Shown here: in pieces, positions 46,244 to 57,726 of the stretch
How the letters are laid out: every line of letters begins with the position of its first letter
Position numbering within the stretch: position 1 is the stretch's first letter
NCBI GenBank assembly: GCA_010094025.1
Contig: ML991773.1
Location: 682,001 to 746,000, forward strand
Reading direction: 5' to 3'
DNA length: 64,000 nt
DNA from: Viridothelium virens
Taxonomy: Eukaryota; Ascomycota; Dothideomycetes; Trypetheliales; Trypetheliaceae
The notes under the pieces: generated by a model
The model's input: the letters and a program-made list of their open reading frames with translations, nothing else
Databases searched by the model: none
What the model was told of the DNA's origin: nothing
Position numbers and translations under genes: made by a program

Positions 46244-46582
46244 GAGGATTTGCGGTATGATGTGAAGGTTGGAGCTAGGGGTATAATACGTGCTGATATG
46301 TTAACTACGCTTGACGAGGGGCTAAGAAACGTTTGGGGTAATCATGTGGAGCAGTGACTTGGGATGTATTTGAAGGAACATTAATTTATCATGTCTCCAG
46401 TCTTTTAGGAATTTGGATGCTACACTAAGAAAACGTAACAACTAGTTGAGATACCAGGAAAGCGTCCAAATAATAATACCTGAAAATTTTGACCGTTGAA
46501 ACAGAAACCAGCGATAAGAAATGAATCCAAATCACGCTTGAATTACAAACAATGCCGTTTAACACGCCTTAAACCTCAGCCT

Positions 46583-48650
46583 CTAGACAGTCCAAAAGCG
46601 CCAACCCTCTCTAACTCCCCTCCCTGGACCAAGCACTCCAACAAGCTTTTCCACACCATCTCTGCCCTGAACACTAAGGAACTTCTCCTGATCGATCTCC
46701 TCGCCTCCTTCCTGGCTCTCCTCCGATCCATTATGTAGTACTGCAGGATACAAAACCCCTACACCATCCCCTCCCAAAATTGTCTCAAACTTCTCGAATC
46801 CTTCAGCTTCTAAATCCCGTTGTAGTTGCGTCAGGCCCCCTACACCATTCTCCAACATTTTGGGCCCCTTCTCCATCAGTGGCACGTCAATTTCCGAGCC
46901 CTTCGTTTCCCTCTCCGAATGATCCATCCCACAACCTTTAGGATCCAGCAACGTAATAGCACATCCACCACCCCCCGCCCCCGTCAGCTTCGTCCACCCA
47001 ACGCCCGCCTGCTCCACCAACGCGCGTAATCGCTCCAATTTCGGATGGCTCACCCCCAGCGCAACCAACAACCCATGGTTTATCCCCATCAACTCTCCCA
47101 GATGGCGTATCGTCCCCTCACTCACGCCCTCCGCGCCATCCTCCTCCGCCCTCCCAATCACCCGCTCCGCACTCCCCGTCACCCTCCCAATCGCCTCCAG
47201 CACCCCATCCGCAATCTCCGGATGGCCCTCCCTCAACCGCGCCACCTTCGCCACCTCCGTCGCCGTACTCCGCACCTGCATCGTATTGACGAGCAGCAGC
47301 GGCAGCGACGGAAACCGGCGCAACATGCGCACACTGGGCGGCCGCGCGTAGTCCGTCCGCTGGAACACCGCCGCCTTCCCCTGCGTGCTCACCGTGTTGT
47401 CGATCCCCGACGGGTTGCCGTGGATGCAGCACTCGCCTACGAACGCCCACCGGTTGATCCGCTCCAGCTGGGTTGCTGATTCTGGTGCTGGCTGGTCGGG
47501 GTGCGGCCCTGAGAGCGCGTGCGCTTGGAGGAGGAGTGCGGTGGCGAGGCAGACGGTGACAGAGGCGGAGGAGCCGAGCCCGGCGCCGGGTGGGATGGCG
47601 CTGCGGAGGGAGTAGATGCAGGAGTGGGAGCGCGGCGAGCCGAGACTGAGGAAGAGGTATAGGAAGGCGGTTGCGGTGTGGGCGTGGATGCGGCGTTCGT
47701 GGGGAGGATAGTCCGGGCTGACGGCGTCGGTGTGCGGTTTTAGTGAGGCGACGAGTTCGTGGTCGAGGGCGGTGACGAGGTCGTAGTAATTGCGTTTTTT
47801 TGAGGGGTGCTGGAAGGTGGACCAGGGGAGGGCGTCGATGGACCAGGTGTGGCTGAGGGAGATGTCGGGGAAGAAGAGGGAGACGGTGCGGGAGGATTTG
47901 GTGAGAGTGTGGACGTGGAGGTAGGAGCGGAGGGAGATGGCAGCGGCCATGGCGGGCTGTTGAAATGCATGAGATGGTTAGGTGCTATTCGGGTATATGA
48001 AAGGGCTAGCAACTGTTCCAAGGCATTCCTTGGGGTGAGTAGTCTCGTACCTTGCCGTGAACGACAGCATGTTCGCCGTACACTATAACCTTGCCTGGTG
48101 CTGATACCATGAAAGGGGGAGCAAGGGGGATGGAAGATTTGCGAAAGTGGTTGCGCGATGTACGACCATTTTGATCTGGAGAACTCCTTCTGCCTACACT
48201 TTCCTCGCTCGAACTATCGTCTGTTACGTGCGTTGTGGACATTGTCTTCTCCAGACCGGTCGTGGTCTTTGGGTAGTGCTCTGTTGGTTGCTTTTTCTGC
48301 ATCGATCCATTCATTTCGCGAGCTTTTTCGTCCAAAGTGCTGGGGACGTAAGGGCCATTGGTGATGCCTTTGGACTTGGTCGTTACCTGAGGTTGGAGAG
48401 GTGGAGTGTCTGCTGAATCATCCTTCGGAACCCGAAGTTGCAGTGGGATCTCGAGCAATGACGATTTGAGGCTGACGACTAGAATGTTTGGATGATTGTC
48501 GCCGCCGCCGCTAGCCGTATTAGCGCCATTAGCGCTGCAGCCAACAGCTGTGCCTGGCCACCAAGAACCCGGCTGCCACGTTCCAAAAGACCACCCTTGC
48601 AGCTCGAACATTTTCTCCTCTCCAATAGGTGTTCGTAAGAGGAAGACCAT
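46583..48650 (-). CDS. ERG12: Mevalonate kinase
   Basis: A GHMP-family kinase that phosphorylates mevalonate in the cytosolic/peroxisomal isoprenoid pathway. Exons 48051-48650 and 46583-47956 (intron 94 bp) give 657 residues from ATG 48650. GHMP motif 1 is SAPGKVIVYGEHAVVHGK at the end of exon 1. Motif 2 is PPGAGLGSSASVTVCLATAL. Motif 3 is KLTGAGGGGCAITLL. The catalytic Asp region GNPSGIDNTVSTQGK is intact, and the tail (NGSEESQEGGEEIDQEKF) matches fungal orthologues. Ahead of motif 1 lie about 180 extra residues, Trp/Gly then Ser-rich. The true start may be a later ATG such as MNGSMQKKQ or MSTTHV. It diverges from STE24. Confidence 0.92.
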
Positions 48651-49482
48651 AATTTTCTGCTCAATGCTGTCCTGTCGGTGGTCAATGGTTTGCAGTAAAT
48701 TGACGGAATTTTTGAAAAGTTGCCGAGCTCTCAGTTCGCCTTTGATTACAACCAAACAACGAAAGCAACAACAATACCAAGGATACAGCCACGGCTAGGC
48801 ACCCGATCTATCCGCAACACACAGCGAATATCTCCCGGCCTTTCTAGCTTGGGCACTCCATATTGTTTACCACTTGCGTGGATCCGGGACCACAGCGACC
48901 ACAGATTTTCTTATCAGTGATATGCACACTATGTCCCTATCCACCTTGACAGAGACACAAAAATGTTTTGAGCCATCGACGCCCGAGGTTTGAAGGTATT
49001 TGAGTTGGCCGAAATTTTTGCTGGCGGATTCTTGGTTATTATATGAGGAAATGGCGTTCTTGTATGCCATGGTCAACTTTTCCCTAGAATTCACGTTTTG
49101 CATTATCCTAAATCTTTGCTCCCTGTGTTTGCTACTGAAAAGTTGATATACGGAGTTACCTAATACTTTATTGAGGGGCCTAAGAGTTTCAGCTATATCA
49201 ATACTTCAGCTGGATCTTAGTCCCACATGGATTTTGATATGCTCTAGTGCACAACTCCTTTGTGAGAGAATAGACTGTGATTTTTTCCTCGCCGTTACCT
49301 CGGTGGATGTGCAACTGTATGCGTGAAAAATAGTCCTGCGGAACATATTTTATGATAGAGTCGTCCAATGCTAAGCGCGCGCTTGCGCCGCTTCAGGTGT
49401 CGGCTCCAGGCATCAATACTGCTTTTCAGAAACGTAGCCCGACTCGAGGCTCGCAGTTCGAGTTCATACGCCAAACACTACC
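48651..49482. promoter_or_regulatory. Divergent promoter region ERG12/STE24
   Basis: These 832 bp lie between divergent start codons. The first 105 bp upstream of the ERG12 start remain open in its frame. No other supported feature was seen. Confidence 0.4.
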
Positions 49483-51059
49483 ATGGACTATCTTCGAGTA
49501 AGTCAGGAATCATAGCAAGTCTAGCCATTTACCTCTAATTTTCATCTAGAGATTCGCATCATGGCTAGATCGGCCACTTTTCCCATGGAAGAGGCTTGTT
49601 ATGAGCTTCTCTCTCGGCCACTTTGCCCTCGAGAATTACATTGCTTGGCGTCAATATCGGGTCCTTTGCCAGACAAAAGTTCCCAAAGCTTTAGAGTCTG
49701 AAATCGATCAGAAGACGTATGACAAGAGTCAGGTTCGTGATCGCAATAACCATAACCCAGTCGCAAGACTCACAACTTGTGCATTAGGCCTATGGACGTG
49801 CGAAGGCCAAGTTCGGTCTCGTGTCAGGGATATGGGGTCAGACGAAAGAGATGGCGATCATATATTATAACCTGTATCCCAAGCTCTGGTCTCTCGCAGG
49901 CGTCGGTCTCACCTACATCCTTCCAGCTAGCTGGAGAGGCGAGATCACTCAATCGCTACTATTCATCTTCGCGTACTCCTTCGCCGAGACCATCCTCTCA
50001 CTGCCGCTCTCGTATTACCACACTTTCGTCCTAGAAGAACACTACGGATTCAACAAGCAGACTCTTGGCCTCTGGATATCGGACATGCTCAAAGGGCAAG
50101 CACTGGGTATCGCTTTTGGTGTTCCTCTTGGCAGTGCCTTCCTCTGGATCATTCAGCGCACTGGTGACGTTTTCTTCGCCTACATCTGGCTGTTCATGCT
50201 TGCGGTCCAGATCGTTGGCGTCACCATCTACCCAGTCTTCATTGTGCCTTTGTTCAACAAGCTTACTCCACTCGAACCGGGACCGCTGCGCGAAAAGGTC
50301 GAGGCATTGGCCGAGAAACTCAAGTTCCCGCTTTCCGAATTGCAAGTCATCGATGGTAGCAAGCGTAGCGCCCATAGCAATGCCTACTTCACCGGCCTTC
50401 CCTTCCTCAAGAAGAAAATTGTCCTTTACGACACGTTAATTGAGAAATCTGAGGATCGCGAAGTTGAGGCGGTTCTTGCGCATGAACTGGGTCACTGGAG
50501 CCTTGGTCACGTACCTCGTCTGCTCTTAATTAGCCAAGTCCAAACCTTTTATATCTTCCTTCTGTTCTCTGTCTTTATCCGAAACAAGAGCATGTACACC
50601 GACTTTGGCTTCACCAAAGAGCAACCCATCATCATTGGCCTGATTCTCTTCAATGGCATTCTCAGTCCTACTGAGCCAGTCATTCAGCTCCTGATGCACA
50701 TGCTCACGCGCAAATATGAGTATGAAGCTGGTACGTCTACGCCAATAGACCTCTCATAAACCATCCCCAGTCCCACCCACTTACTAACATGCATACCTGC
50801 AGATGCCTTCTCCAAGAGACTCAATTACTCTTACGACCTGGGCCGCTCTCTCATCAAACTCCAGGTTCAGAATCTCTCTACCATGGACGCCGACTGGATG
50901 TACTCGAGCTACCACTATTCACATCCGATCCTGACCGAGCGCCTGCGTGCGATTGGATGGGAACGGCAGAAAGACGGAGCTGAAGCAGACAAAAAGCAGA
51001 CAGATGGAGATTTGGATGCATACACGAAAGCGGATCGAGCAAGTGGGAGGGAATTGTGA
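49483..51059 (+). CDS. STE24: CAAX prenyl protease Ste24
   Basis: An ER multi-pass zinc metalloprotease that removes -AAX from prenylated proteins and processes a-factor. Exons 49483-49497 (15 bp), 49550-49732, 49788-50730 and 50803-51059 give 465 residues. The start is MDYLR/RFASWLDRPLFPWKRL. Seven or so membrane segments are visible (SLAGVGLTYILPASW, TQSLLFIFAYSFAETILSLPL, VFFAYIWLFMLAVQIVGVTI). The zinc motif AHELGHWSLGH and the distal Glu region YEYEADAFSKRL are present, as are FNKLTPLEPGPL and SAHSNAYFTGLP. The C-terminus is Lys/Asp-rich, ending in SGREL rather than the typical KKxx retrieval signal. The third intron falls just before the distal zinc ligand segment. Confidence 0.94.
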
Positions 51060-51347
51060 GAGGGGCGCAGCGTCTCGGCACGGTGTTTCAACATGGAGAT
51101 AACAATTCTGGATATGGAAATGGAAACGGTTGTGGACATGGTGCCACGGTGTGATGGTATTATTATCGCTCCTAAATGCGTTCGACCGAACTTTTGGGAT
51201 ATCATGAGCCTCTCCACAGCTAGAGGAGCCTTCGTCACTCCGTCAAACATGAATCATCTCCACCACAGCCTCCTTTTTAGAAAGACACTCGCACGTGTGC
51301 GACTCTTCGTGTCATCCAATAACCCATTCACCCCTTGAGTTCCCTGT

Positions 51348-52922
51348 CTACGGCTCCACCTGCACCTTCGCCTTCTCCCGCCTGGATTCCTTATCCCTTT
51401 CCTTCTTCGCCTTCTTCCTCGCCTCCTTATCCACCATCGTGTTCCCTCCACCATCCTTATCTCCTAGCGCCACCGGTTCTGCCGACTGCACATCCGCCAT
51501 GCCATTCATCTGCGCTTCCGCGTACGCCTCGTCAGCCATGTTCTCGGTTTTCGACTTGTCCTTTTTCTTCTTCTTCTGCCGCGGATCGAGCAGTGGCGTC
51601 GCGTGGGCGGTGCCGTTGGTGCTTGCAGGGGAGAGGGTTCGGTCACCGTTGGGCTTGGAAGGAGGGACTGGGCTGTCACCGGATCGCGAAGGCATTGGAG
51701 AGAATTTTCGCAGTATGGATTGGCGCATGAGTTCGTTCATATCCATAGGGTTGGTGTAGGCCGCCTTCTTGTCCTTGTGGGATTTGGGCTTCTTCTCTGT
51801 AGTAGATGTCTTTGAGTCTTTTGGCTTGATTGAGGGTGCAAGGCCATTCGGCTGTGGTTTCTTTGGCGGTGGGATTTTAGGGGGAGGCATGGACGAGGCG
51901 GTGGTTGAGTTGGCGAGTGGTGTTTCAGACTGCTTCTTTTTCTCTTTCTTGATCTTCTTGCCTTCTTTGGGTGTCTTAGCTGGGGAATCTTCCTTAGCCG
52001 TCTCATTGCTCTCATTTTGACTATGGGATCCTGTCTTCAGGCCCTCGAAAGACCATTGTGTTGGATCCGTTTTGGATTTCTTTATTTTCCTCCCTTCCTC
52101 ATCCGTACCTTTCGTTGCGAAATCTTGCCTCTCCACGCCCCCCTCATCCTGAAGACTATCTTCGTTCCTCTTCCGTTTCTTCTTGACTTTCTCTTTGCCG
52201 GCTTGCAGATCCTTGCGCACTTCTCTTTCTACATCATCTTCAGCGCCTGGCCCGGCATCCATATCAGTATCCTGAATTTCCGGCTCTGGCATCGTCTGCT
52301 GTCTAAAGTTATGCCTCTGTCCAATATCGCCCTCTTCAGACCCGTCATCTTCCATCTCCCGCTGATAACTCTCCATTGTCTGCCACCCCTCCGTGTCATC
52401 TGGGTGTCCATGACTTTTGGGCTGCCCGTCAATTTGCGCTTGTGTTTGCCTCCTCGCCGAATTCAGTAGCGTTACCGAGTCCGCTTGCGTCTCCATCTCT
52501 TCCCGTTTTCTCTTGCCTTTCTTCCCCACAGCACCTTCCCCTCCAGTTTTCTTTCCAGCCCCATAACCACCCTGTGCGATAACCGTGTCGAGGTTCGCGT
52601 CATTAGAAGGCTTCTCCCCGGTGTCCTTCTCCCAGTCCTCCTCGAGGAGTTTGGGATCGACTTCTATGCGCTCCCCGTTCAATCCTTTTTGGACTCGTCG
52701 TAAATGGCTCAGGATCAGACCGCCTGAGCTTCCACCTTGACTGCTGCGGGTAATGCCTGAAGATGTGATTTGAGCGTCAGGATGAAGATATGTATTTTCG
52801 CGGATATCTGCGAGAGCTAGATAATTGGCTATGCGAGTCTGAGCGTCGTCTAATGTGAGAGGTATGGAGCGGTGGAGGTGCGTGGGAGGATAGATCTGAA
52901 GCCGTTCTTGTTCGTAGGACAT
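51348..52922 (-). CDS. Lysine-rich, probably nuclear protein, unknown
   Basis: A single-exon frame of 524 residues from MSYEQERLQIYPPTHLHRSI. The N-terminal 100 residues are ordered and look conserved (LTLDDAQTRIANYLALADIR, GGLILSHLRRVQKGLNGE). The rest alternates acidic and basic low-complexity blocks with several nuclear-localisation-like clusters (KKGKRKREEME, KVKKKRKRNED, EGKKIKKEKKKQ, RQKKKKKDKSK). A short block TNPMDMNELMRQSILRKFSP may be a conserved helix. This layout is common in nucleolar ribosome-biogenesis proteins, but I cannot assign a family. It converges with STE24 across 288 bp. Confidence 0.7.
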   Translation of the reverse strand: MSYEQERLQIYPPTHLHRSIPLTLDDAQTRIANYLALADIRENTYLHPDAQITSSGITRSSQGGSSGGLILSHLRRVQKGLNGERIEVDPKLLEEDWEKDTGEKPSNDANLDTVIAQGGYGAGKKTGGEGAVGKKGKRKREEMETQADSVTLLNSARRQTQAQIDGQPKSHGHPDDTEGWQTMESYQREMEDDGSEEGDIGQRHNFRQQTMPEPEIQDTDMDAGPGAEDDVEREVRKDLQAGKEKVKKKRKRNEDSLQDEGGVERQDFATKGTDEEGRKIKKSKTDPTQWSFEGLKTGSHSQNESNETAKEDSPAKTPKEGKKIKKEKKKQSETPLANSTTASSMPPPKIPPPKKPQPNGLAPSIKPKDSKTSTTEKKPKSHKDKKAAYTNPMDMNELMRQSILRKFSPMPSRSGDSPVPPSKPNGDRTLSPASTNGTAHATPLLDPRQKKKKKDKSKTENMADEAYAEAQMNGMADVQSAEPVALGDKDGGGNTMVDKEARKKAKKERDKESRREKAKVQVEP

Positions 52923-53181
52923 TACGAAGGACACATATAGTCACGATGGAAATCGAGACTACAAGCAGTCCAAGTATAAAGGCGTTGGAATCATCTTCAG
53001 ACGTGAAAGAGGGGAAGCGGGGCAAATTGGTGGAGGATTGCCCGAGAGGTTTGAGGTTATGAACATTTTAGAAGCTCGGACCTCATGGAGGTTTTTGTAG
53101 ACTCCAAGCTCAGGCAATACTCCGTACGTACCCAGATGGGTAGTCAACTACCTTACCTTACTCCATACCCACAAATCCATT

Positions 53182-53604
53182 ATGCTGTGCACGCGTTGCC
53201 TACGCCGTGCTTCAAGACCCAGAATACATGTCGCTCACTTACATCGCGCGAGAGCAAGCAATTCATCAATGTACGTCACACTTCAAGATCTCGAAAGCTT
53301 TTATGCAAGACTCACCATATCTAGATCACTCCTCTCCCGACAATTCTCTCAAATCTCTCTTCGGCGACCTCAAACTGTCTCAAACTCCTCAGAGTTGACA
53401 TTTGCTCGACCCTCGCTACTTTCGTCGTTGCTAATTCGCACGTTTTCAAGCACGCCGACTCTTAGTGGCCCACGAAATACTTTCAACCCCTCTCACTTTG
53501 TTCGCAAGAGACGGCATGGATTCTTGAGTCGACTAAGAACTAAGAATGGGAGGAAGATTTTGAAGAGGAGGAGGTTGAAGAGGAGGACTACGCTGAGTCA
53601 TTGA
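53182..53604 (+). CDS. MRPL34: Mitochondrial ribosomal protein bL34m
   Basis: A mitochondrial large-subunit ribosomal protein. 140 residues if unspliced. The C-terminal 44 residues are the bL34 domain ([40 protein letters not shown]). The N-terminal part is Arg/Ser-rich without acids at first, fitting a mitochondrial presequence ([20 protein letters not shown]). A possible 54-bp intron (53271-53324, GTACGT...CTAG) would keep the frame and shorten the presequence by 18 residues. Both forms would be functional on paper. Confidence 0.9.
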   Translation: MLCTRCLRRASRPRIHVAHLHRARASNSSMYVTLQDLESFYARLTISRSLLSRQFSQISLRRPQTVSNSSELTFARPSLLSSLLIRTFSSTPTLSGPRNTFNPSHFVRKRRHGFLSRLRTKNGRKILKRRRLKRRTTLSH

Positions 53605-54003
53605 TCGATCAGTCTGCAATGAAACAGCTACCCCGAAACGGAGTATGATGACTGCGTTGTGGCAGCTTCTGGGGAAGGTCTGAATGCATATAGGGTTAGG
53701 TACCACCACGTAAAGATGGAAAGAAGGCTCTAGATTTCCAAAGTATGGGAAATTTTCCGGAAGCATAGGATGGCGTTCACGGAAATCTTCGAATTGTATG
53801 ATAGTCAAGATGGTGGAGACAACAATAAGATGGTATGCATCTCATGCCGCAACGCACGCTATGAAATTGCAGATCGACTCCGCAAGCATGAGCTTCCCAA
53901 ATGACCCAAAATGCTCTATACATGCAATCACATTCTTTTGTGCCTTCCATAAAATCCAAGACCAGATATCAGAAACTCAATCCTCCCGGCCCATGTTCCC
54001 GAC
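53605..54003. other. Convergent intergenic region
   Basis: These 399 bp lie between bL34m and the synaptojanin-like gene. Nothing is supported. Confidence 0.4.
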
Positions 54004-57000
54004 CTACCGCGGCTGTAGCGGTTTCCACCCATGAAGCTGCTCATCCGCACCCGCACCCAGCAAATCCTCATCCGTCCGCCTCCTTGGCGGCAAAACAGGC
54101 GCCCCCTCCGCCTGCTCTCCGTGCCTCCTCAGCACCGGCGACGCAGTCTTCAGTTCACCTGGCGCCTGCCTCGACAACGCTGCCGCCACCGCAGTCCCTC
54201 TTCTGGGAGCGGGAGGCGTCGGTGTGCTTTTCGCCGATGGTATGGACGACCGAGGCGGAGGTAGCGGCGCATCTGACACGGTCGAAGTCGCTGGCGAAGA
54301 CGGCTCGGCGGTCGGGGAGCTGAGATTCTTTGGTTTCTTGGGGATGGGAGGCGCGGGCTTACGACTGGTTTGCTTGGAGAGGATGCTCGCGCGGTCGGAG
54401 GCTGTGGATGAGATTGAAGGGGAGCGGTCGAGGAGGTGCGGGATTGTGCCATTGTTCGGTGGCGGATTGATAGGAGGAGGTAATTTTCTTGATGGTAGGT
54501 TCCTGGGAGGTGGAGGAGGTTTAGCATCTGAGCTGCCGTCTACCTGCCATGAAGAGGTTCTTGAAAGTCCCCCTGGTGGCTTCTCGACTTTGACCCAGTC
54601 AGGCTCTGAGGATGGGGCGAACGGGTTTGAGGGGCGATTGGGATTGGGTATGTGATCCTGTGATGGAGGTTTGACAGTAGAGCGAGCTGGCATTCCATGC
54701 TCAATCCACCATTTTCGCCGATCCGAGCTTGCTGATGGAAGTCCTGGCTGTACAGATTCATACTCTATAAGATCTTCATCGTCGCTATCTTCAAAGTCAC
54801 CATTGACAAGCGCATCGCCCACGCTACTGCGACGTGCCGTATACAGCTCCTTGCTAATCATTTCCTTCTTTGCTTCATTAATGATATTGACTGTGCAGTT
54901 GAAGGTCGCGTAAACCGGCCTATGGTCAGAGAAGCGCAGAGGTGCGGCATCATAGTTGATCTGTCGTAGGTTATTCCCTTTCCTCAGGATTCGGTCGGTC
55001 CATGCTGGTATACGCTGTTTTTCAGAAGTGTCGTATTGATCTACGCCGAGATCATATTTGTATGTTGGCTTGAACGTGATTCGAGCTTCAGAATAGTATG
55101 GGAAGGTTAGACCGGCGACCATTTGCAAATTGAGCTGATCATTCTGATAGAGAGTGTCGAGATCGCCAACTTGAATTAGTTTTCGCACCTTTTCATCTCC
55201 CAATCCAATTCTGTAGTTGAAGTCGCCAAGCCAAACGATAGCATCGTGGTCATTGATTGTTCTATTGTGCTGAAATCGTAAGCCATCGTTGATAGTCTTG
55301 AAATCACGATTTCTTTCTTCGTAATTGGCAAAGCCCGCTGCCAAGTGTGCAGTGACAAAACAAATGGTTGTGTTAGCATAATCCATGCGAATAGCAACTG
55401 CTCCTTTATTGCCAGCTATGCCGGACATGCCGGTCTTCTTTAGACTGCCCTCCACGTTTTTGATGTATTTAAGTTGGCTTGCCTTGACGAAGATGGACAG
55501 CGAGGCTCCAACAAGCTGACCACCTCGCAAGATAACGTACTCCTCCGTCCCACGTTTACGTGCATCGTCATTCAAAGTTCGTTTGACTGCAGATTCCCAT
55601 GCCTGTCGCCGTGATGGGTCTGTCGACATGATCTGCTGTGGACTCAGCTCAACGATTTCTTGGAAGCCCACTGCCACAATCTCCGGCTGTTCCTGCGTTG
55701 CATCAACTGGCGGACATAACCAGGGCGACAAGTCCTCAGAGACGCCTCGACCACGACCGTTCAAATTGAATGTTCCAACCCACATGTAAATGGATTTAGT
55801 AGACGAATATTCGGCTGCACGCTTGGTCAGCTCCGCATGGACATAGTCAGTCAATGGATCAAATAAAGAGACAGGCGCTTGACCCATGAGGCGCCCCAAG
55901 AGCATGTCAATGGTATTTTGTCGGCCTTTGTCGGCAAAATTATTGATATAGACCCGTGTCGCACTCTTGCGCACGTCTGCAAGAGCACCTGCCAAGGACA
56001 TCTTTCCTGAGCGAGTAAACGATGATTTCAGCGCACCAGTGCCTGCGTAAATGCGAGATAAAGCATCCCCATTGTCCGCCCACAGTGTTCCATGCCTGTT
56101 CCAGAAGTCGTTTGACGCCCGCTCACCTCTATGAGCTAGGAATGTCTCGAGAGCCATCTGACTGAGGATCGTCTGGACCAAGTTAGTCCGGTCCAAACAA
56201 TCCAAACAATTGACTCGAAAGACGCCTTCCTGCTGAAGGATGACGATGGGTCTGCGGACTGCCATATGCTCTGATTTTTCGTTTGTTCTGGGGGCTTCCT
56301 CGACCTCCTCAGAAAGATAGTAAGCGAAGGCATCTGCCGAGTCCTGAATGAAATACCGAATTCCACTAGCTGCTTCGTAACCGTAGGGACCTCTTGTCTC
56401 AGCATGAAAGTCGTAGTCTGTCTCTTTCAGCAATTGATGCTCTTCGGAGACCTTTTGCCCGGATCTCTGATTGACAGAACTGTGCTGAACATGGAATCGA
56501 TATCTTTGCGTCAATTCCAACTCTCCAGGTTTGTCATTACTAAGTAGATTGACAATGTGTACGGCACCATAGTCTGATTCAAGTTCTTCGAAATGTCTGT
56601 CAAACGCCGGTTGAGTAGCCTCAGTGGACCTTGTGATTTGGATTTTCTGCTGATTTGGTAAAAGGCCAGAAGATTGCTCCCAAAACAATGGAACACTGCC
56701 TCGCATCTGAACATAGGAGAAACATATGCCGTCCGGCGTGGCAAAGACTGTCTCTGTTTGGACGAAATTGGCCACATTTCCGTCATCATCAATACCTCTG
56801 GCATTAAAGCGTGTTCCTGCTCTTCGGCATGATAGGCGTGAAATAAGGGTCAAAGTTGAAGGCAAGCCACTTCTTGCACTACGAGCAGGGGATGAGGATG
56901 GTGGGACAGTAATTGTCATTACGAAGCCACGGATAGCTGAAGTTAAAAGCTTCGAATCATCCAATGCGTTTTTCTCTCGTGAGGGCAGTCGACTACGAAA

Positions 57001-57726
57001 GTCCACCAAAGGCTTGATCATGTGTGAGTTCCAAAGGAATCCATCATCCAGGCTCTCAATGTCGACGGTCGCAGCATCCGCTGGTCTATCTTGCAAGCGC
57101 TTCGTGAGGTCGAAATCTGCACTATAATAAAAAGTTCCACTGCTCAGCAATTTCTTCAAGGCCAGGCACGGATGTTCAAGCGGCGGTTCTCCAGGCCCAC
57201 GTCCTGATCTGTGTTCGAAGCCATCTTCGCCGACATCATCCGTGGAATACGGATTGATCTCATCATGCAATACATGATCGTAGTCTGAGTTGTTCAGACA
57301 GTAGAATTCTACACCTCCAATCCGCAGAACGGTCTCCCGTTCTCGTACTTGGGCCACTTTCGAAGCGCTATTCACGACGCAAAGGAAAACATCGCTTCCG
57401 ACGGTCATCAAACCAAGCGTCCCGTGCACTCCACTGGACCCGAAGCCAGTCAGTGGTCGAAAGTCTCTCAAGTCTGCCGCATCTCGTTCCAGAAACTCTA
57501 CCATGCATCGTGGGGCAGCGCTAGGCGTCGATGAGCCCGTGGCGTGCACCGAGGCTGGTAAAGACTGAAATGAGGTCGTAGAAGCATTTCGGCTTGGGTT
57601 CAGAGACGATGGAAAAGGATGATTATCGATTCCAGACGAGACATAGCGGAATATCAGAGCGTGTGCGGATGTTACTAGTGCAAGTGCGCGGTGTGGATGA
57701 TCGCGCAAAAGCACGCGGATAGACAT
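54004..57726 (-). CDS. Synaptojanin-like inositol polyphosphate 5-phosphatase (Inp51/52/53 family)
   Basis: Dephosphorylates PI(4,5)P2 and, through its Sac domain, other phosphoinositides, in endocytosis and TGN traffic. Single exon, 1240 residues. The Sac domain is at about 1-600: RMRGSVPLFWEQSS-type block (VQMRGSVPLFWEQSSGL) and active site NCLDCLDRTNLVQT (CX5R intact, so an active Sac as in Inp52/53 rather than Inp51). The 5-phosphatase domain is at about 640-960: MWVGTFNLNGRG, VAVGFQEIVELSPQQI, GNKGAVAIRM, FVTAHLAAGF, VWLGDFNYRIGL, PAWTDRIL, SDHRPVYATF. The C-terminal 250 residues are Pro/Ser-rich with PPPPPR-type motifs for SH3 partners (KPPPPPRNLPSRKLPPP). The end is LHGWKPLQPR. Confidence 0.94.
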   Translation of the reverse strand: MSIRVLLRDHPHRALALVTSAHALIFRYVSSGIDNHPFPSSLNPSRNASTTSFQSLPASVHATGSSTPSAAPRCMVEFLERDAADLRDFRPLTGFGSSGVHGTLGLMTVGSDVFLCVVNSASKVAQVRERETVLRIGGVEFYCLNNSDYDHVLHDEINPYSTDDVGEDGFEHRSGRGPGEPPLEHPCLALKKLLSSGTFYYSADFDLTKRLQDRPADAATVDIESLDDGFLWNSHMIKPLVDFRSRLPSREKNALDDSKLLTSAIRGFVMTITVPPSSSPARSARSGLPSTLTLISRLSCRRAGTRFNARGIDDDGNVANFVQTETVFATPDGICFSYVQMRGSVPLFWEQSSGLLPNQQKIQITRSTEATQPAFDRHFEELESDYGAVHIVNLLSNDKPGELELTQRYRFHVQHSSVNQRSGQKVSEEHQLLKETDYDFHAETRGPYGYEAASGIRYFIQDSADAFAYYLSEEVEEAPRTNEKSEHMAVRRPIVILQQEGVFRVNCLDCLDRTNLVQTILSQMALETFLAHRGERASNDFWNRHGTLWADNGDALSRIYAGTGALKSSFTRSGKMSLAGALADVRKSATRVYINNFADKGRQNTIDMLLGRLMGQAPVSLFDPLTDYVHAELTKRAAEYSSTKSIYMWVGTFNLNGRGRGVSEDLSPWLCPPVDATQEQPEIVAVGFQEIVELSPQQIMSTDPSRRQAWESAVKRTLNDDARKRGTEEYVILRGGQLVGASLSIFVKASQLKYIKNVEGSLKKTGMSGIAGNKGAVAIRMDYANTTICFVTAHLAAGFANYEERNRDFKTINDGLRFQHNRTINDHDAIVWLGDFNYRIGLGDEKVRKLIQVGDLDTLYQNDQLNLQMVAGLTFPYYSEARITFKPTYKYDLGVDQYDTSEKQRIPAWTDRILRKGNNLRQINYDAAPLRFSDHRPVYATFNCTVNIINEAKKEMISKELYTARRSSVGDALVNGDFEDSDDEDLIEYESVQPGLPSASSDRRKWWIEHGMPARSTVKPPSQDHIPNPNRPSNPFAPSSEPDWVKVEKPPGGLSRTSSWQVDGSSDAKPPPPPRNLPSRKLPPPINPPPNNGTIPHLLDRSPSISSTASDRASILSKQTSRKPAPPIPKKPKNLSSPTAEPSSPATSTVSDAPLPPPRSSIPSAKSTPTPPAPRRGTAVAAALSRQAPGELKTASPVLRRHGEQAEGAPVLPPRRRTDEDLLGAGADEQLHGWKPLQPR

